Origin: Marinobacterium halophilum
GTDB taxonomy: Bacteria; Pseudomonadota; Gammaproteobacteria; Pseudomonadales; Balneatricaceae
DNA: 64,000 bases
Assembly (NCBI RefSeq): GCF_003014615.1
Contig: NZ_PYGI01000017.1
Coordinates: 40,957 to 104,956, forward strand
Direction of reading: 5' to 3'
Position numbers and translations under genes: made by a program
Shown here: one piece after another, positions 1-7,837 of the stretch
Numbering within the stretch: position 1 is the first letter of the stretch
Layout: each line of letters begins with the position of its first letter
The notes under the pieces: model-generated
What the model was told of the DNA's origin: nothing
Databases searched by the model: none
The model's input: only the letters and a program-made list of their open reading frames with translations

Positions 1-540
1 TGTGCGCCGAAGCCACTCGGCGGCCCCGTGCAGGCCGATTCCGGCCAGCAGTGACAGGGTGACTCGGGCTTCGGGGCCGAGCAGCCCCTGCTCGATGGAA
101 TAATGCACCATGAACACCCCGGCCAGCCCGACACAGATACCGCCCAGCCAGATCATCCAGTTGGCCTGCAGACTGGCGGCAAGGCGGTCAAAGAATCCGG
201 TTGTTCCGGTGGCCGGTGGCGGGAGTTCCTGTGCGGTTGGTTCGGTCGAGGACGGTTCTACGCCCCAGGCGGTAACGGGTGGCGTGGTGTCCGCAGGTTT
301 GAGCGTTTCGGTTACCGAGGACGTCTTTGGCTCGGGCTCAGGCTCGGCTTGGTGAATGGTCTGGGTATCGGTTGCAGGCAATGGTCGAGATGGCTGCTGT
401 TCCAGCTCATACACTCGAGCCTGTAACTGAGTGATATGGTCGCGCAGGTCACGGCTGACAACCCAGGCGCGAATGCCAAGACAGGCACCGATGAACAAAA
501 ACAGTGGCAAAGCCACGAACAGTAACCATATCGCATCCAT
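1..540 (-). CDS. DUF2339 family membrane protein (N-terminal 180 residues, cut by window edge)
   Basis: An open frame runs leftward from an ATG at 538-540 to the window edge without a stop. The product starts with a hydrophobic segment (about residues 4-26), then a short coiled stretch (RDLRDHITQLQARVYELEQQ), then a long Pro/Thr/Glu-rich linker, then the first predicted membrane helices (WMIWLGGICVGLAGVFMVHY and a second one). An N-terminal anchor and coiled coil, a low-complexity linker and then many membrane spans is the layout of DUF2339 predicted membrane proteins, which are usually 700-1000 residues long. Function is unknown. It diverges from the DnaJ-related gene at 635. The family call rests on architecture and remembered sequence resemblance. 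Confidence 0.72.
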   Translation of the reverse strand, partial: MDAIWLLFVALPLFLFIGACLGIRAWVVSRDLRDHITQLQARVYELEQQPSRPLPATDTQTIHQAEPEPEPKTSSVTETLKPADTTPPVTAWGVEPSSTEPTAQELPPPATGTTGFFDRLAASLQANWMIWLGGICVGLAGVFMVHYSIEQGLLGPEARVTLSLLAGIGLHGAAEWLRRT

Positions 541-634
541 ACACCACCTCGGTTGAATCCATCATACTGCGCAAACTGATTTGACTATACTGCATCTGGC
601 TCCCGCACAGAATGACAAGAGCTGAAGGTGATAC

Positions 635-1018
635 ATGATCAATCCGATATTGCCCCAAGTGTTAAGCGAACTGCGTCAGCACCCCGAAGGGATCAGCGAA
701 TATGATTTGATGCGGACGCTGGATAATCAGCACGCATTTGATACGTTGGATGCCGATGGCCTGCTGGCGCTTTACCGCAAGCATTTCATCATTATGAATG
801 CCCTGTATGATTTACAGGATGTACTCTGGCAGGAAGAGGGGCGGGTGCTGAATATATCGCCCATGCACATTGAGTTGCACAAGTCTCGGGACGAGAATGA
901 CCGTGTCGATTCCAATCCGTACCTGAGCGAGTATTATCTCGACTGGCACAACTTTGAACAGACCACCATCGAAGATGTGCTGGGGTTGATGGAAGCGGTG
1001 ACCGGGCCACGTCATTGA
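635..1018 (+). CDS. DnaJ-related protein, N-terminal domain only
   Basis: The 127-residue product begins MINPILPQVLSELRQHP and contains YRKHFIIMNALYDLQDVLW and SEYYLDWHNFE. These match the N-terminal DNAJ_related domain (PF12339) of gammaproteobacterial proteins that normally carry a J domain at the C-terminus. Here the frame stops right after the N-terminal domain and no HPD motif is seen, so it cannot act as a standard Hsp70 co-chaperone. The role of the domain itself is unknown. The gene stands alone, divergent from the DUF2339 gene. Whether the J domain was lost or this is a natural short form cannot be told from one sequence. Confidence 0.8.
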   Translation: MINPILPQVLSELRQHPEGISEYDLMRTLDNQHAFDTLDADGLLALYRKHFIIMNALYDLQDVLWQEEGRVLNISPMHIELHKSRDENDRVDSNPYLSEYYLDWHNFEQTTIEDVLGLMEAVTGPRH

Positions 1019-1159
1019 GGCCGTTACAGCGCCTGAAACCACAGGGTCGGCTGTTCGGTGTAGCCTTGTCTGCAGCAACCAGGGCTTTTCCTGTCTGTGA
1101 CTTGCCAATGGGGAAACCTGCCGTCAGACTTTAAAAAACAGATCAAGGATGAATACGTT

Positions 1160-1714
1160 ATGCAATGGATAAAGCAGTGGCTAGCGGTGTGTGTATGGGT
1201 ACTGGTTGGCATGGCAACAGCCCATGCTGATGAGCGCGACCTGTTTCTGGAGCATCAGTACCGGACTCAGTGCCTGGCCTTTGCGCAAGATCCCGATGGT
1301 TTCCGCCAGGCGCTGGTACAGAGCGACATGCCTCGCGTACCGGCAGGATTGGTCCGCCAGCTTCTGCTGGGGCAAGACGCTGAAGGCTGGTCATTGGCCT
1401 ATCATGGGCGACGTGAGTATGTGCTGACATTGGCGGAAGACGAGACCCGCTGCGCCATTGTGGCGCGTTATGCCAGTGTGGAGACCAGAGCCTGGTTTGA
1501 ACGACTGGTGGCAGCTCCACCGGCAGGTTTCGTGGCCATGCCCCTGCCGGTGAGTGAAGGTGAACAGCGTTATGGCGGTGATGCACAAACCTTGCGTTGG
1601 GCCTGGGACAGTGCCGACCGGACGCTGGAGCATAGCCTGATGTTGTCGACCCGTGACGATGTGCAGATGCAGGCCATTCTGGCCCTTACCCTGACAATGA
1701 AAACCAACGAGTGA
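1160..1714 (+). CDS. Secreted protein of unknown function (first of a tandem pair)
   Basis: The product is 184 residues from the ATG at 1160, with AAGGA about 10 bases upstream; a longer in-frame start at 1097 would put non-signal sequence before the leader. Residues 1-22 form a signal peptide with a likely cleavage at AHA|DE, so the protein should be periplasmic. Two mature cysteines (in RTQCLAF and ETRCAIV) are positioned for a disulfide. The next gene encodes a clear paralogue with the same leader, the same DERxxFL start and the same Cys spacing. I do not recognise a function; it may belong to the NMCC_0638-like family of small secreted proteins, but that is only a suggestion. Confidence 0.82.
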   Translation: MQWIKQWLAVCVWVLVGMATAHADERDLFLEHQYRTQCLAFAQDPDGFRQALVQSDMPRVPAGLVRQLLLGQDAEGWSLAYHGRREYVLTLAEDETRCAIVARYASVETRAWFERLVAAPPAGFVAMPLPVSEGEQRYGGDAQTLRWAWDSADRTLEHSLMLSTRDDVQMQAILALTLTMKTNE

Positions 1715-1716
1715 GC

Positions 1717-2286
1717 ATGACCTATACAACCCGATTATTGATCTGCCTGTTGCCGCTGCTGATCAGCGTATCCGGCACCGCACAAGCAGATGAACGCGCC
1801 ACTTTTCTACAGAAGGTGTACCTCTCTTTCTGTGTAAAACATTTCAACGACTATGCTGCGTTGCGTGCGGGCCTGGCTGAACAACAGCTGCCCAAATTGC
1901 CCCCGCAACAGTCACAGCACTTCCTGCAGGGGCGCGAAGGCGATGCCTGGCCGGTGCCGTACCAGGGTGAGTTCGGTCAGTACGTACTGGTTTTGCCGGA
2001 AGGCGATAACTTTTGTGCCGTGATGGCACGGCGCAGTGCGCCGATGGCCACCCGCCAGTGGTTCGAACAGATGGTTGCACAGGCCCCTACACCGCTGCAG
2101 GCGACCCGGCTGGGTGAAAAGCAGGTCAAGACGCCACTCAACGGCGAAGCCCGTACCGAGTCCTGGCAGTGGGCCACCGAACATGCGCCTCGGCGTTTGT
2201 TGCTGACCCTGACCACCGCCGATGACCCTGAAGCGGCCATCCAGGCGATGGTGTCGCTGGCGCTGGCTACACAGGAGCGCCGCTAA
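1717..2286 (+). CDS. Secreted protein of unknown function (second of a tandem pair)
   Basis: 189 residues from ATG 1717. A GTG at 1711 that overlaps the previous stop (GTGA) is an alternative start. The N-terminus is a signal peptide ending TAQA|DERATF. It is a diverged duplicate of the gene at 1160: both have the DER..FL motif after cleavage, a conserved Cys about 15 residues later, a second Cys in a FCAVMARR / RCAIVARY segment followed by RxWFE, and a TxxWxWA segment near the end. The two genes are in one transcription unit with arfB, whose GTG follows this stop codon directly. The function is unknown; the pairing suggests two periplasmic proteins acting together or a recent duplication. 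Confidence 0.82.
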   Translation: MTYTTRLLICLLPLLISVSGTAQADERATFLQKVYLSFCVKHFNDYAALRAGLAEQQLPKLPPQQSQHFLQGREGDAWPVPYQGEFGQYVLVLPEGDNFCAVMARRSAPMATRQWFEQMVAQAPTPLQATRLGEKQVKTPLNGEARTESWQWATEHAPRRLLLTLTTADDPEAAIQAMVSLALATQERR

Positions 2287-2700
2287 GTGTTACAGATTTC
2301 CAATGCGGTCAGTATTCCCGACCATGAGATTGAACTGAATGCGATCCGTGCTCAGGGCGCAGGTGGCCAGAACGTCAACAAGGTTTCCTCCGCGATTCAT
2401 TTGCGCTTTGATATCAATGCGTCTTCGTTGCCGGCGTTCTACAAGGAGCGCCTGCTGGCACTCAGTGACAGCCGCGTAACTCAGGATGGCGTGATTATCA
2501 TCAAGGCGCAGCAGTACCGCAATCAGGAGCAGAACCGCGACGACGCTTTGAACCGGTTGGCAGAGCTGATCCGCAGCGCCGTGAAAATGGAAAAAAGGCG
2601 GCGACCGACCCGCCCCACCCGCAGCTCCCAGCGCAAGCGGATTGAAAAGAAAAAGCAGCGGGGCAACGTCAAGTCGATGCGCGGCAAGGTAGAGCCCTGA
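2287..2700 (+). CDS. arfB: Alternative ribosome-rescue factor B (peptidyl-tRNA hydrolase)
   Basis: 137 residues. ArfB enters the A site of stalled ribosomes lacking a stop codon and hydrolyses the peptidyl-tRNA ester. The catalytic GGQ loop is at residues 26-28 ([13 protein letters not shown]), with the usual release-factor-like fold around it. A long Lys/Arg-rich tail (about residues 100-137, rich in RRRPTRP and KKKQRG) is the segment that threads into the mRNA channel in this family. The start is a GTG placed immediately after the TAA of the preceding secreted-protein gene, so translation is probably coupled. A strong intrinsic terminator follows. Confidence 0.95.
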   Translation: MLQISNAVSIPDHEIELNAIRAQGAGGQNVNKVSSAIHLRFDINASSLPAFYKERLLALSDSRVTQDGVIIIKAQQYRNQEQNRDDALNRLAELIRSAVKMEKRRRPTRPTRSSQRKRIEKKKQRGNVKSMRGKVEP

Positions 2701-2701
2701 T

Positions 2702-2746
2702 CGGCAGTGAATGATCGTAAAAACTGATCATTCGCTGCCGTTTTTT
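2702..2746 (+). terminator. Rho-independent terminator after arfB
   Basis: A 15-base stem (CGGCAGTGAATGATC paired with GATCATTCGCTGCCG, one G-U pair), loop GTAAAAACT and then TTTTTT. It closes the 1160-2700 unit, and shows that the pirin frame really starts at 2828, not upstream. Confidence 0.93.
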
Positions 2747-2827
2747 GCCGTTCATTCACAACCTGTTCGGGAGCAGAATAGAGGCATCAACCGTTTAACC
2801 ACGCCTCGCCGTGGTCGGAGACTTGCC

Positions 2828-3676
2828 ATGACTGAACGTACTCTGCAACGCCGTATTCCCGCCCGTGAAAGCCATGACGGAGCCGGTGTCCGCTTGCTGC
2901 GCAGCCTGGGCCGCTCGGCTCAGCACCGGATCGACCCTTTCCTGATGTTGGACAACTTCTTTTCCGACGATCCTGACGACTATATTGCCGGCTTTCCCGC
3001 GCATCCGCATCGTGGCTTTGAAACGGTTACCTACATGCTCGATGGCCGCATGCGCCACCGTGATCATCTGGGCAACGAAGCGGTGTTGGAAAGCGGTGGT
3101 GTACAGTGGATGACTGCCGGTCGCGGCGTGATTCATGAAGAGATGCCGGAGCAGACAGAAGGCTTGATGCGCGGTTTCCAATTGTGGATAAACCTGCCGG
3201 CGGCCGAGAAGATGACCCCCGCCCGCTATCAGGAGTTTACCGCCGCACAGATTCCACTGATTGAAGATGCGGCCAGCGGTACACAGCTGAAACTGATCGC
3301 CGGCGAGGTTGAACTCAATGGCCAACATCATACCGGTCCGGTCAGCGGCATTAGCCGTAGCCCGTTGATGCTGGACCTGCGCCTGCCACCCAATACGCGC
3401 CTGAGCCTGCCAGTTGGAGGCCCGCGCGCCGGTTTTGTCTACCTGTTTGAGGGTGAGTGCCGACTGGGGCAGGACGTACTGAATCGTAACGAGGCCGCAG
3501 AGTTGTCCACAGGCGAGCAGGTTACCCTGAGCACCGGTGAGCAGGGGGCTGCACTGTTACTGCTGGCGGCACAGCCGATCGGTGAGCCCATCGCCCAATA
3601 CGGCCCCTTCGTGATGAATACAACGGCGGAACTGGATCAGGCGATCGACGATTATCAACAGGGGCGTTTGGTGTAA
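2828..3676 (+). CDS. Pirin family protein
   Basis: 282 residues from ATG 2828; the open frame extends upstream into the arfB terminator, so the longer start is rejected. It is a bicupin of the pirin family. The N-terminal cupin carries the metal ligands His59, His61, His103 and Glu105 (FPAHPHRGFETVTY and GRGVIHEEMP). Bacterial pirins bind Fe or another metal; some have quercetinase activity and others act as redox-sensitive protein partners, so no precise reaction is assigned. The C-terminal cupin is intact (LFEGECRLGQD, then a QPIGEPIAQYGPFVMN segment typical of the family). Single gene. Confidence 0.93.
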   Translation: MTERTLQRRIPARESHDGAGVRLLRSLGRSAQHRIDPFLMLDNFFSDDPDDYIAGFPAHPHRGFETVTYMLDGRMRHRDHLGNEAVLESGGVQWMTAGRGVIHEEMPEQTEGLMRGFQLWINLPAAEKMTPARYQEFTAAQIPLIEDAASGTQLKLIAGEVELNGQHHTGPVSGISRSPLMLDLRLPPNTRLSLPVGGPRAGFVYLFEGECRLGQDVLNRNEAAELSTGEQVTLSTGEQGAALLLLAAQPIGEPIAQYGPFVMNTTAELDQAIDDYQQGRLV

Positions 3677-3703
3677 CCCTTACAGGAACCGTCAAGGCCG
3701 GGA

Positions 3704-4249
3704 TCAGCGTTTCCTGGCCTTCTTGGGTTTTAGCTGTTCAATCCAGGCCGGGTCCAGCGACGGCTGTTCGGGATCGATCCCCTGAGCCTGCAACGTGTTC
3801 AGATGGCTGCGGCTTTCATCCAGCAGATCACACAGTGCGCTTTCATTGTTCTCCAGCCGGTACATCTGCTCCAGCCCCAGATGATAAAAGCGCATGACCC
3901 GCAAAGCGGTCGGGTTGCCCTGTTCCACTCCGTCTTTTACCGTGTGCAGAATATTGGTGATACTCATCAGGCTGCGCTTCAGGCGCCAGCCGTAACGTGC
4001 AGCCTCCATCCATGGCTGCCGCCAGAAATGCAGCTTGAACACGGCCGTTGTCGCGATGACACCGGCCAGCACACCGGCCAGGTTCCAAAGCGTGTTGCCG
4101 CCCTCGGGATTACCGAAAAAATGGACACTCAACGATGCCAGTGCCATTGCCAGCACGGCGAACGTGATCATGATAATCAGGTTGCTCTTGCGGGTTTCCC
4201 GACGGTACTGCTCGGGATCACGCGATTCAAGGGTAAAAATATCCGACAT
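3704..4249 (-). CDS. DUF3087 family inner-membrane protein
   Basis: 181 residues. After a short hydrophilic start (RDPEQYRRETRKSNLII) come two hydrophobic segments, about residues 24-46 and 53-72, then a cytoplasmic helical domain of about 100 residues ending in a basic tail (KPKKARKR). This matches DUF3087, a family of small two-span proteins common in marine gammaproteobacteria. Function is unknown. It converges on pirin with a 27-base gap. Confidence 0.8.
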   Translation of the reverse strand: MSDIFTLESRDPEQYRRETRKSNLIIMITFAVLAMALASLSVHFFGNPEGGNTLWNLAGVLAGVIATTAVFKLHFWRQPWMEAARYGWRLKRSLMSITNILHTVKDGVEQGNPTALRVMRFYHLGLEQMYRLENNESALCDLLDESRSHLNTLQAQGIDPEQPSLDPAWIEQLKPKKARKR

Positions 4250-4494
4250 CGGGCCGTCTCATCAGCAGGTGAGCGCAGAGATTAGCAGCAATCCGCACGG
4301 GCTCAAACTCTGTAGCCAAACTCGCCCACATTCGCAGAAAATTCTCGGTTTTCCAGTGCTCGCAGGCTTGTTCTCCCGTGCATAAGTGGGCATGCTGAAA
4401 CCCGTCTGCCAGCAGGATGTTGGCAGCCAATACAAAGAACAATGTTCGATATAATATTCGCTGACCACCGAAAAAATACAACTGCAGGTTGCCT

Positions 4495-5352
4495 TTGAAA
4501 ATTCCTAAACGCTTACAGCCCCTCGCCGATGAAGGCATTATCGATGAAGTTATCAGTCGACTCATGAGCGGCAAAGAAGCCGATATCTTTATTGTCCGCT
4601 GTGGCGACAGCGTTCGTTGTGCCAAGGTCTATAAAGATGCGGCGAAGCGTAGCTTTAAAAAAGCTGCTCAGTATCAGGAAGGGCGGAAGGTTCGCAGTGG
4701 CCGCCAGGCACGGGCCATGGAGAAACGTTCAAATTATGGCCGTCAGCAACAGGAAGAGATTTGGCAGAATGCCGAAATCAATGCGCTGTCCTGTTTGGCT
4801 GAAGCCGGTGTGCGCGTCCCAGAAACCTTCGGGTGCTTTGACGGTGTACTGTTGATGGAGCTGGTCACCGATGAAGCGGGTGATGTGGCGCCGCGGCTGG
4901 CCGACGTGACCATGTCGGAAGAGCAGGCGGTTGAAGATTATACGCTGATGATGCATTACATCCGGCTCATGTTGTGCGCGGGGATTGTGCATGGTGACCT
5001 ATCTGAATTTAACGTGCTGGTTGATGACTACGGCCCGGTAATTATCGATTTGCCGCAGGCGGTCAATGCGGCTTCGAATAACAGTGCGCAAGAAATGTTC
5101 AGCCGTGACGTGAATAATATGCGTCGTTATTACGGTTATTTCGCCCCCGATCTACTGCATACGCAATACGATAAGGAGATGTGGGCGTTGTTCGAAGAGG
5201 GCAAGCTGAAACCCGACTCGATACTCAGTGGCGAGTTTGAAGATGATGCGGAAAGTGCGGATGTCGATATCGTACTGGAAGAAATCAAAGCGGTGATGAA
5301 AGAAGAGCAGGAACGGCAGGAACGCTTGCGCGATACCGAAGAAAGTACATGA
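4495..5352 (+). CDS. RIO-family serine protein kinase (PA4780-like)
   Basis: 285 residues from TTG 4495. Another TTG at 4489 is possible, but the 4495 start gives MKIPKRLQPL, lining up with what I recall of Pseudomonas PA4780, and AGG lies 6 bases upstream. There is no ATG option. RIO1-type features are: the glycine-poor ATP loop region (SGKEADIFIVRCG), the nucleotide-binding Lys in CAKVYKD, the RIO-specific EGRKVRSGRQARAM segment, the catalytic loop HGDLSEFNVL (about residues 166-175) and the metal-binding IIDLPQAV (about residue 185). The C-terminus is acidic. Substrates are unknown. A TnpB element sits 7 bases after the stop without disturbing the frame. Confidence 0.93.
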   Translation: MKIPKRLQPLADEGIIDEVISRLMSGKEADIFIVRCGDSVRCAKVYKDAAKRSFKKAAQYQEGRKVRSGRQARAMEKRSNYGRQQQEEIWQNAEINALSCLAEAGVRVPETFGCFDGVLLMELVTDEAGDVAPRLADVTMSEEQAVEDYTLMMHYIRLMLCAGIVHGDLSEFNVLVDDYGPVIIDLPQAVNAASNNSAQEMFSRDVNNMRRYYGYFAPDLLHTQYDKEMWALFEEGKLKPDSILSGEFEDDAESADVDIVLEEIKAVMKEEQERQERLRDTEEST

Positions 5353-5480
5353 GCGCAAGTTGACATCCTCACCGCCCTGAAGAGGCGGTGATTCCTCCTG
5401 CGAGACGCTCATGCCCGAGCGCGAGTATGTTCCTGGCCGCGTTGACGTCGCGATCTTGAGTGACACCGCACTCACAGGTC
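5340..5480 (-). ncRNA. Predicted omega-RNA (reRNA) of the TnpB element
   Basis: In this family the guide RNA is made from the 3' end of tnpB and the element's right end, and the variable guide is the flanking DNA just past the end. Here the scaffold would include the hairpin at 5370-5390 and the guide would be the minus-strand sequence from 5359 downward (starting CTTGCGCTCATG), which belongs to the end of the RIO kinase gene. The 5' limit is a guess; there is no expression evidence. Confidence 0.45.
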
Positions 5481-6436
5481 CAAACTCTTATTCCAAGGTC
5501 TGCTCTACCTTTCGGACTGTGGGCGCCAATGGCGCCGCAACACGAGCAGATCTGGGTGGTGTAGGCTTCATTCACCGCCTGAAACACGATCCCGGCGCCA
5601 GCGCTCTTATAGGACAGGAACTGTTTCAGCATCGCCCAGCCGGCGTCGTACACCGACTTGGCGCTATTCGTACGGGTGAATGAGGATGATTTCACATCGC
5701 CAATGATGATCACGCCGCAGCGGTTTACCAGTTGGCGGCTGAACTTGTGCAGGGCGTCTTTACGCCGATTGGCGATTTTGGCGTGGATCGCTTTCACGCG
5801 TTGTTTCTTCCGTGCCCTCTGGGCCAAGCCCAGTGCCGGCTCCAGATCACGGTAGAAGCGTCCGGCCTCCAGCCGGGTGCCATCCGAACAGGTGGCAGTA
5901 TCCTTTAGCCCGAGATCGATTCCGATCGCATCCTGACCGGCTGGCATTTCGGCCTCAACTTCGACCACAACATTGAGGTACCAACGGCCTCGCGCATCTT
6001 CGGAGAAGCTGCCGGCACGGAATCGGTACCGGGCCAGCCCGTAGCTGTCCCAGATCTTGAAGTAGTGGCCGTTGTGATAGACCTGGCCCTGTTTCCACGT
6101 CACCGCACCCGACTTGAACGGTATCCAGCCCAGCGAGCGGCGCACGCCGCCGCTACGGCGCCATTGCAGCCGGGTCTTTTTGAACTGCTTGCGGCGGATG
6201 ACGTACTCGCGGGACACTTCCTGCAGGGTCTGTGAATGCAGGCCCAGGTCTTTACCCGCACCCTTGGTGTAGGGATCAATGTCGTAGGCGGATAGAAACA
6301 CACCGCGTTCACGAACGGAGCGTTGGCTCAATGCGTTCACATAGTTCCAGACTTGATTAACCGACCACGCCATCTGCTGAAGCAGGGAACGGTGGCGGTC
6401 CTTGATCCGGACTTTGAGGGTTTTGGTGTGTTTCAT
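5369..6436 (-). CDS. tnpB: TnpB RNA-guided nuclease (IS605 OrfB)
   Basis: 355 residues from ATG 6436 (a TTG at 6445 is possible). TnpB is the omega-RNA-guided DNA nuclease of IS200/IS605 elements. RuvC-I Asp174 is in IGIDLGLKD and RuvC-III Asp328/Asp330 in QDRDVNAARNIL. The RuvC-II site, usually a Glu, reads IIIGDVKSS, with Gly246 at that place; Glu290 in AVNEAYTTQ is a candidate replacement. The zinc ribbon is CSCC (297-300) plus CEC (321-323), the second pair one residue shorter than the usual CxxC. The stop codon lies inside the right-end hairpin, typical of tnpB genes whose omega-RNA overlaps the 3' end. The frame is full length. Confidence 0.93.
   Translation of the reverse strand: MKHTKTLKVRIKDRHRSLLQQMAWSVNQVWNYVNALSQRSVRERGVFLSAYDIDPYTKGAGKDLGLHSQTLQEVSREYVIRRKQFKKTRLQWRRSGGVRRSLGWIPFKSGAVTWKQGQVYHNGHYFKIWDSYGLARYRFRAGSFSEDARGRWYLNVVVEVEAEMPAGQDAIGIDLGLKDTATCSDGTRLEAGRFYRDLEPALGLAQRARKKQRVKAIHAKIANRRKDALHKFSRQLVNRCGVIIIGDVKSSSFTRTNSAKSVYDAGWAMLKQFLSYKSAGAGIVFQAVNEAYTTQICSCCGAIGAHSPKGRADLGIRVWTCECGVTQDRDVNAARNILALGHERLAGGITASSGR
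5370..5390 (-). repeat. Right-end subterminal hairpin of the IS element
   Basis: CACCGCC / GGCGGTG, 7 bp perfect with a 7-base loop. In tnpB orientation GAAT abuts its 5' foot and TCAA follows after AGGATG, as in IS608 right ends. Confidence 0.85.
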
Positions 6437-6489
6437 ACTGTTCAAGTATACAGTATTATCAAATCGGCTGCGCCGGTTGCGCTCTACAT

Positions 6490-6510
6490 CCCCTCACTAA
6501 AAGTAAGGGG
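6490..6510 (-). repeat. Left-end subterminal hairpin of the IS element
   Basis: CCCCTCAC and GTAAGGGG with a 5-base loop and one mismatch. In tnpB orientation AAAG sits directly at its 5' foot, the guide position that pairs with the TTAC target in IS608. Confidence 0.82.
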
Positions 6511-6552
6511 CTTTCCGCGCAAATCTGGTAACGCGACAACGCTGCCCATGCC

Positions 6553-6586
6553 GTATGCCGGGACCATCTAAAGGGTGCCGGCATAC
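6553..6586. repeat. Inverted repeat downstream of the Spy-like gene
   Basis: GTATGCCGG and CCGGCATAC, a perfect 9-bp stem with a 16-base loop, lying just past the end of the gene at 6612-7121 and outside the IS element. No T-run follows on either strand, so it may be a weak terminator or a processing signal. Confidence 0.5.
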
Positions 6587-6611
6587 TTTGCAGTCATGAC
6601 GGCGGGATGAC

Positions 6612-7121
6612 CTACTGGTCGCTCGGATAACGCCCGGGATGCATTTGCCGCAGTTGCTGGCGTTGCTCTTCAGTCAGTATGTGATCCATCTCTTGTTGCA
6701 ATTTCAGCCGTTCTTCCAGCAGTTCCAGCTGTTCTTCATGCATTTCACGGTGGAGGTCCATCACTTTGCCACTGTCTGGTGTGCCGTCGCGCCAGAGTTC
6801 CTGCATCTCCACGTGGTGCTCCTGCATCTCCTCCATCTGTTCGCGCTGCAGTTTCCAGAACTTTTCCTGGATCTTGTTCATCTTTTTCTGCTGTGCTTCA
6901 TCCAGTTGCAAGCCAACACCGGGGCCGCCTTGCCAGCCGCCCATCATCGGGCAGGGCATCATGCCCATGCCATATCCCATCATCGGGCCGTATTGCTGCA
7001 TGTGTCCGTGGGTGTGGGCGGGGCCGGTTGCGTTCATATGATGTTGTGCCTGTGCGGTTGCTGCCAAGCCAAGCCCCAGCGTTATGGCTAGCCAGTGGCT
7101 GGGGCGAATGTGCATGTTCAT
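6612..7121 (-). CDS. Spy/CpxP-like periplasmic protein, Met/His-rich
   Basis: 169 residues from ATG 7121, preceded by GGAGG. A signal peptide (cleavage after about residue 25, ATAQA|QHH) leads to a segment very rich in His and Met (residues 26-62, with HMNATGPAHTHGHM and MMGYGMGMMPCPMMGG) that could bind copper or another soft metal. Then comes a long amphipathic helical region (about 75-160) with LTEEQRQQLRQM, an LTxxQ-type motif of the Spy/CpxP superfamily. Spy and CpxP are periplasmic chaperone or envelope-stress proteins; related metal-resistance proteins such as CnrX/ZraP share the fold. A metal-sensing or chaperone role is inferred, not shown. Confidence 0.82.
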   Translation of the reverse strand: MNMHIRPSHWLAITLGLGLAATAQAQHHMNATGPAHTHGHMQQYGPMMGYGMGMMPCPMMGGWQGGPGVGLQLDEAQQKKMNKIQEKFWKLQREQMEEMQEHHVEMQELWRDGTPDSGKVMDLHREMHEEQLELLEERLKLQQEMDHILTEEQRQQLRQMHPGRYPSDQ

Positions 7122-7273
7122 ACGTGCCTCCTGTTATCAGGTGCCAGCCCTGTGGGTTCAAGCGTGGCACAAACTGGAGGGTTGGCAAGTATGGCAGCGC
7201 GAAAAACGCTATGCTGAATCTACCGGCGGTGAGGCCGGTTGTTATACTCTGGAAAGCTCATCAGGAGCCGTGA

Positions 7274-7678
7274 ATGCTCGTTACCATCGCCCGCTACACC
7301 TACCCCTATGAGGCCCAAATCGCCCGAGCGCTCCTCGACAGTGAGGGGGTTGATGCATTCATCGCTGATGAGCAGACCATCAATATGCAGTGGCTCTATT
7401 CCGATGCGCTGGGCGGGGTGCGGCTGCAGGTGAAAGCGGAAGATGCCGAACGGGCGCTGCGTCTATTGCAGGAAGATAGGGAAGCGTTGCTGGTGGAGGA
7501 GAAAGGGGAAGATCGCCCGGCCTGTCCGGTCTGTGGCAGTGTTAATACCGAATACCACCAGCTGGGCCGTCGTTGGGCGTTTCTGATGTTTCTGGCCGTT
7601 GATTTCCCGCTGTTTCGTGTACGCGATGGTATCCGTTGCCGTGCTTGCGGGGCGATTACCGAGCTAAGACCTGAGTAA
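7274..7678 (+). CDS. DUF2007 domain protein with C-terminal zinc ribbon
   Basis: 134 residues. The N-terminal part (about 1-70; TIARYTYPYEAQIARALLDSEGVDAFIAD) is a DUF2007 / putative signal-transducing-protein domain, a small ferredoxin-like fold of unknown ligand. The C-terminal part has CPVC (about residues 84-87) and CRAC (about residues 123-126), two CxxC pairs of a zinc ribbon flanking a short hydrophobic stretch (FLMFLAVDFPLF). It stands alone between the Spy-like gene (opposite strand) and the nitrilase. The exact role is unknown. Confidence 0.82.
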   Translation: MLVTIARYTYPYEAQIARALLDSEGVDAFIADEQTINMQWLYSDALGGVRLQVKAEDAERALRLLQEDREALLVEEKGEDRPACPVCGSVNTEYHQLGRRWAFLMFLAVDFPLFRVRDGIRCRACGAITELRPE

Positions 7679-7837
7679 AGCGCCGTTATTCCATGGGTGG
7701 TCATAATCCTTGCGCTCTCCTAAGCTGAATTCAGCCATTACGGAATTACCGGTCAATGGTGGTCACCTGTTAATGACGCCCGACAGGAAAGGCTCGCGTC
7801 AGTGCTTATATGTCATGGAGCTGACGAGGAGGGCGTG

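Larger units (their letters stand above)
5360..6527 (-). mobile_element. IS200/IS605-family, single-gene (IS1341-type) element with IS608-like ends
   Basis: A 1168-bp element on the minus strand carrying only tnpB; no Y1 transposase (tnpA) is present. Read along the tnpB strand, the left side has TTAC (6531-6528), a 13-base linker, AAAG, then an imperfect hairpin. The right side has GAAT, a perfect 7-bp hairpin, then a few bases and TCAA (5363-5360). TTAC/AAAG and TCAA/GAAT are the cleavage-site/guide pairs known for IS608, so both ends can be set to the base. There is no target duplication, as expected for this family. Its movement would need a TnpA supplied in trans. It lies between the RIO kinase and the Spy-like gene and breaks neither. 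Confidence 0.85.
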
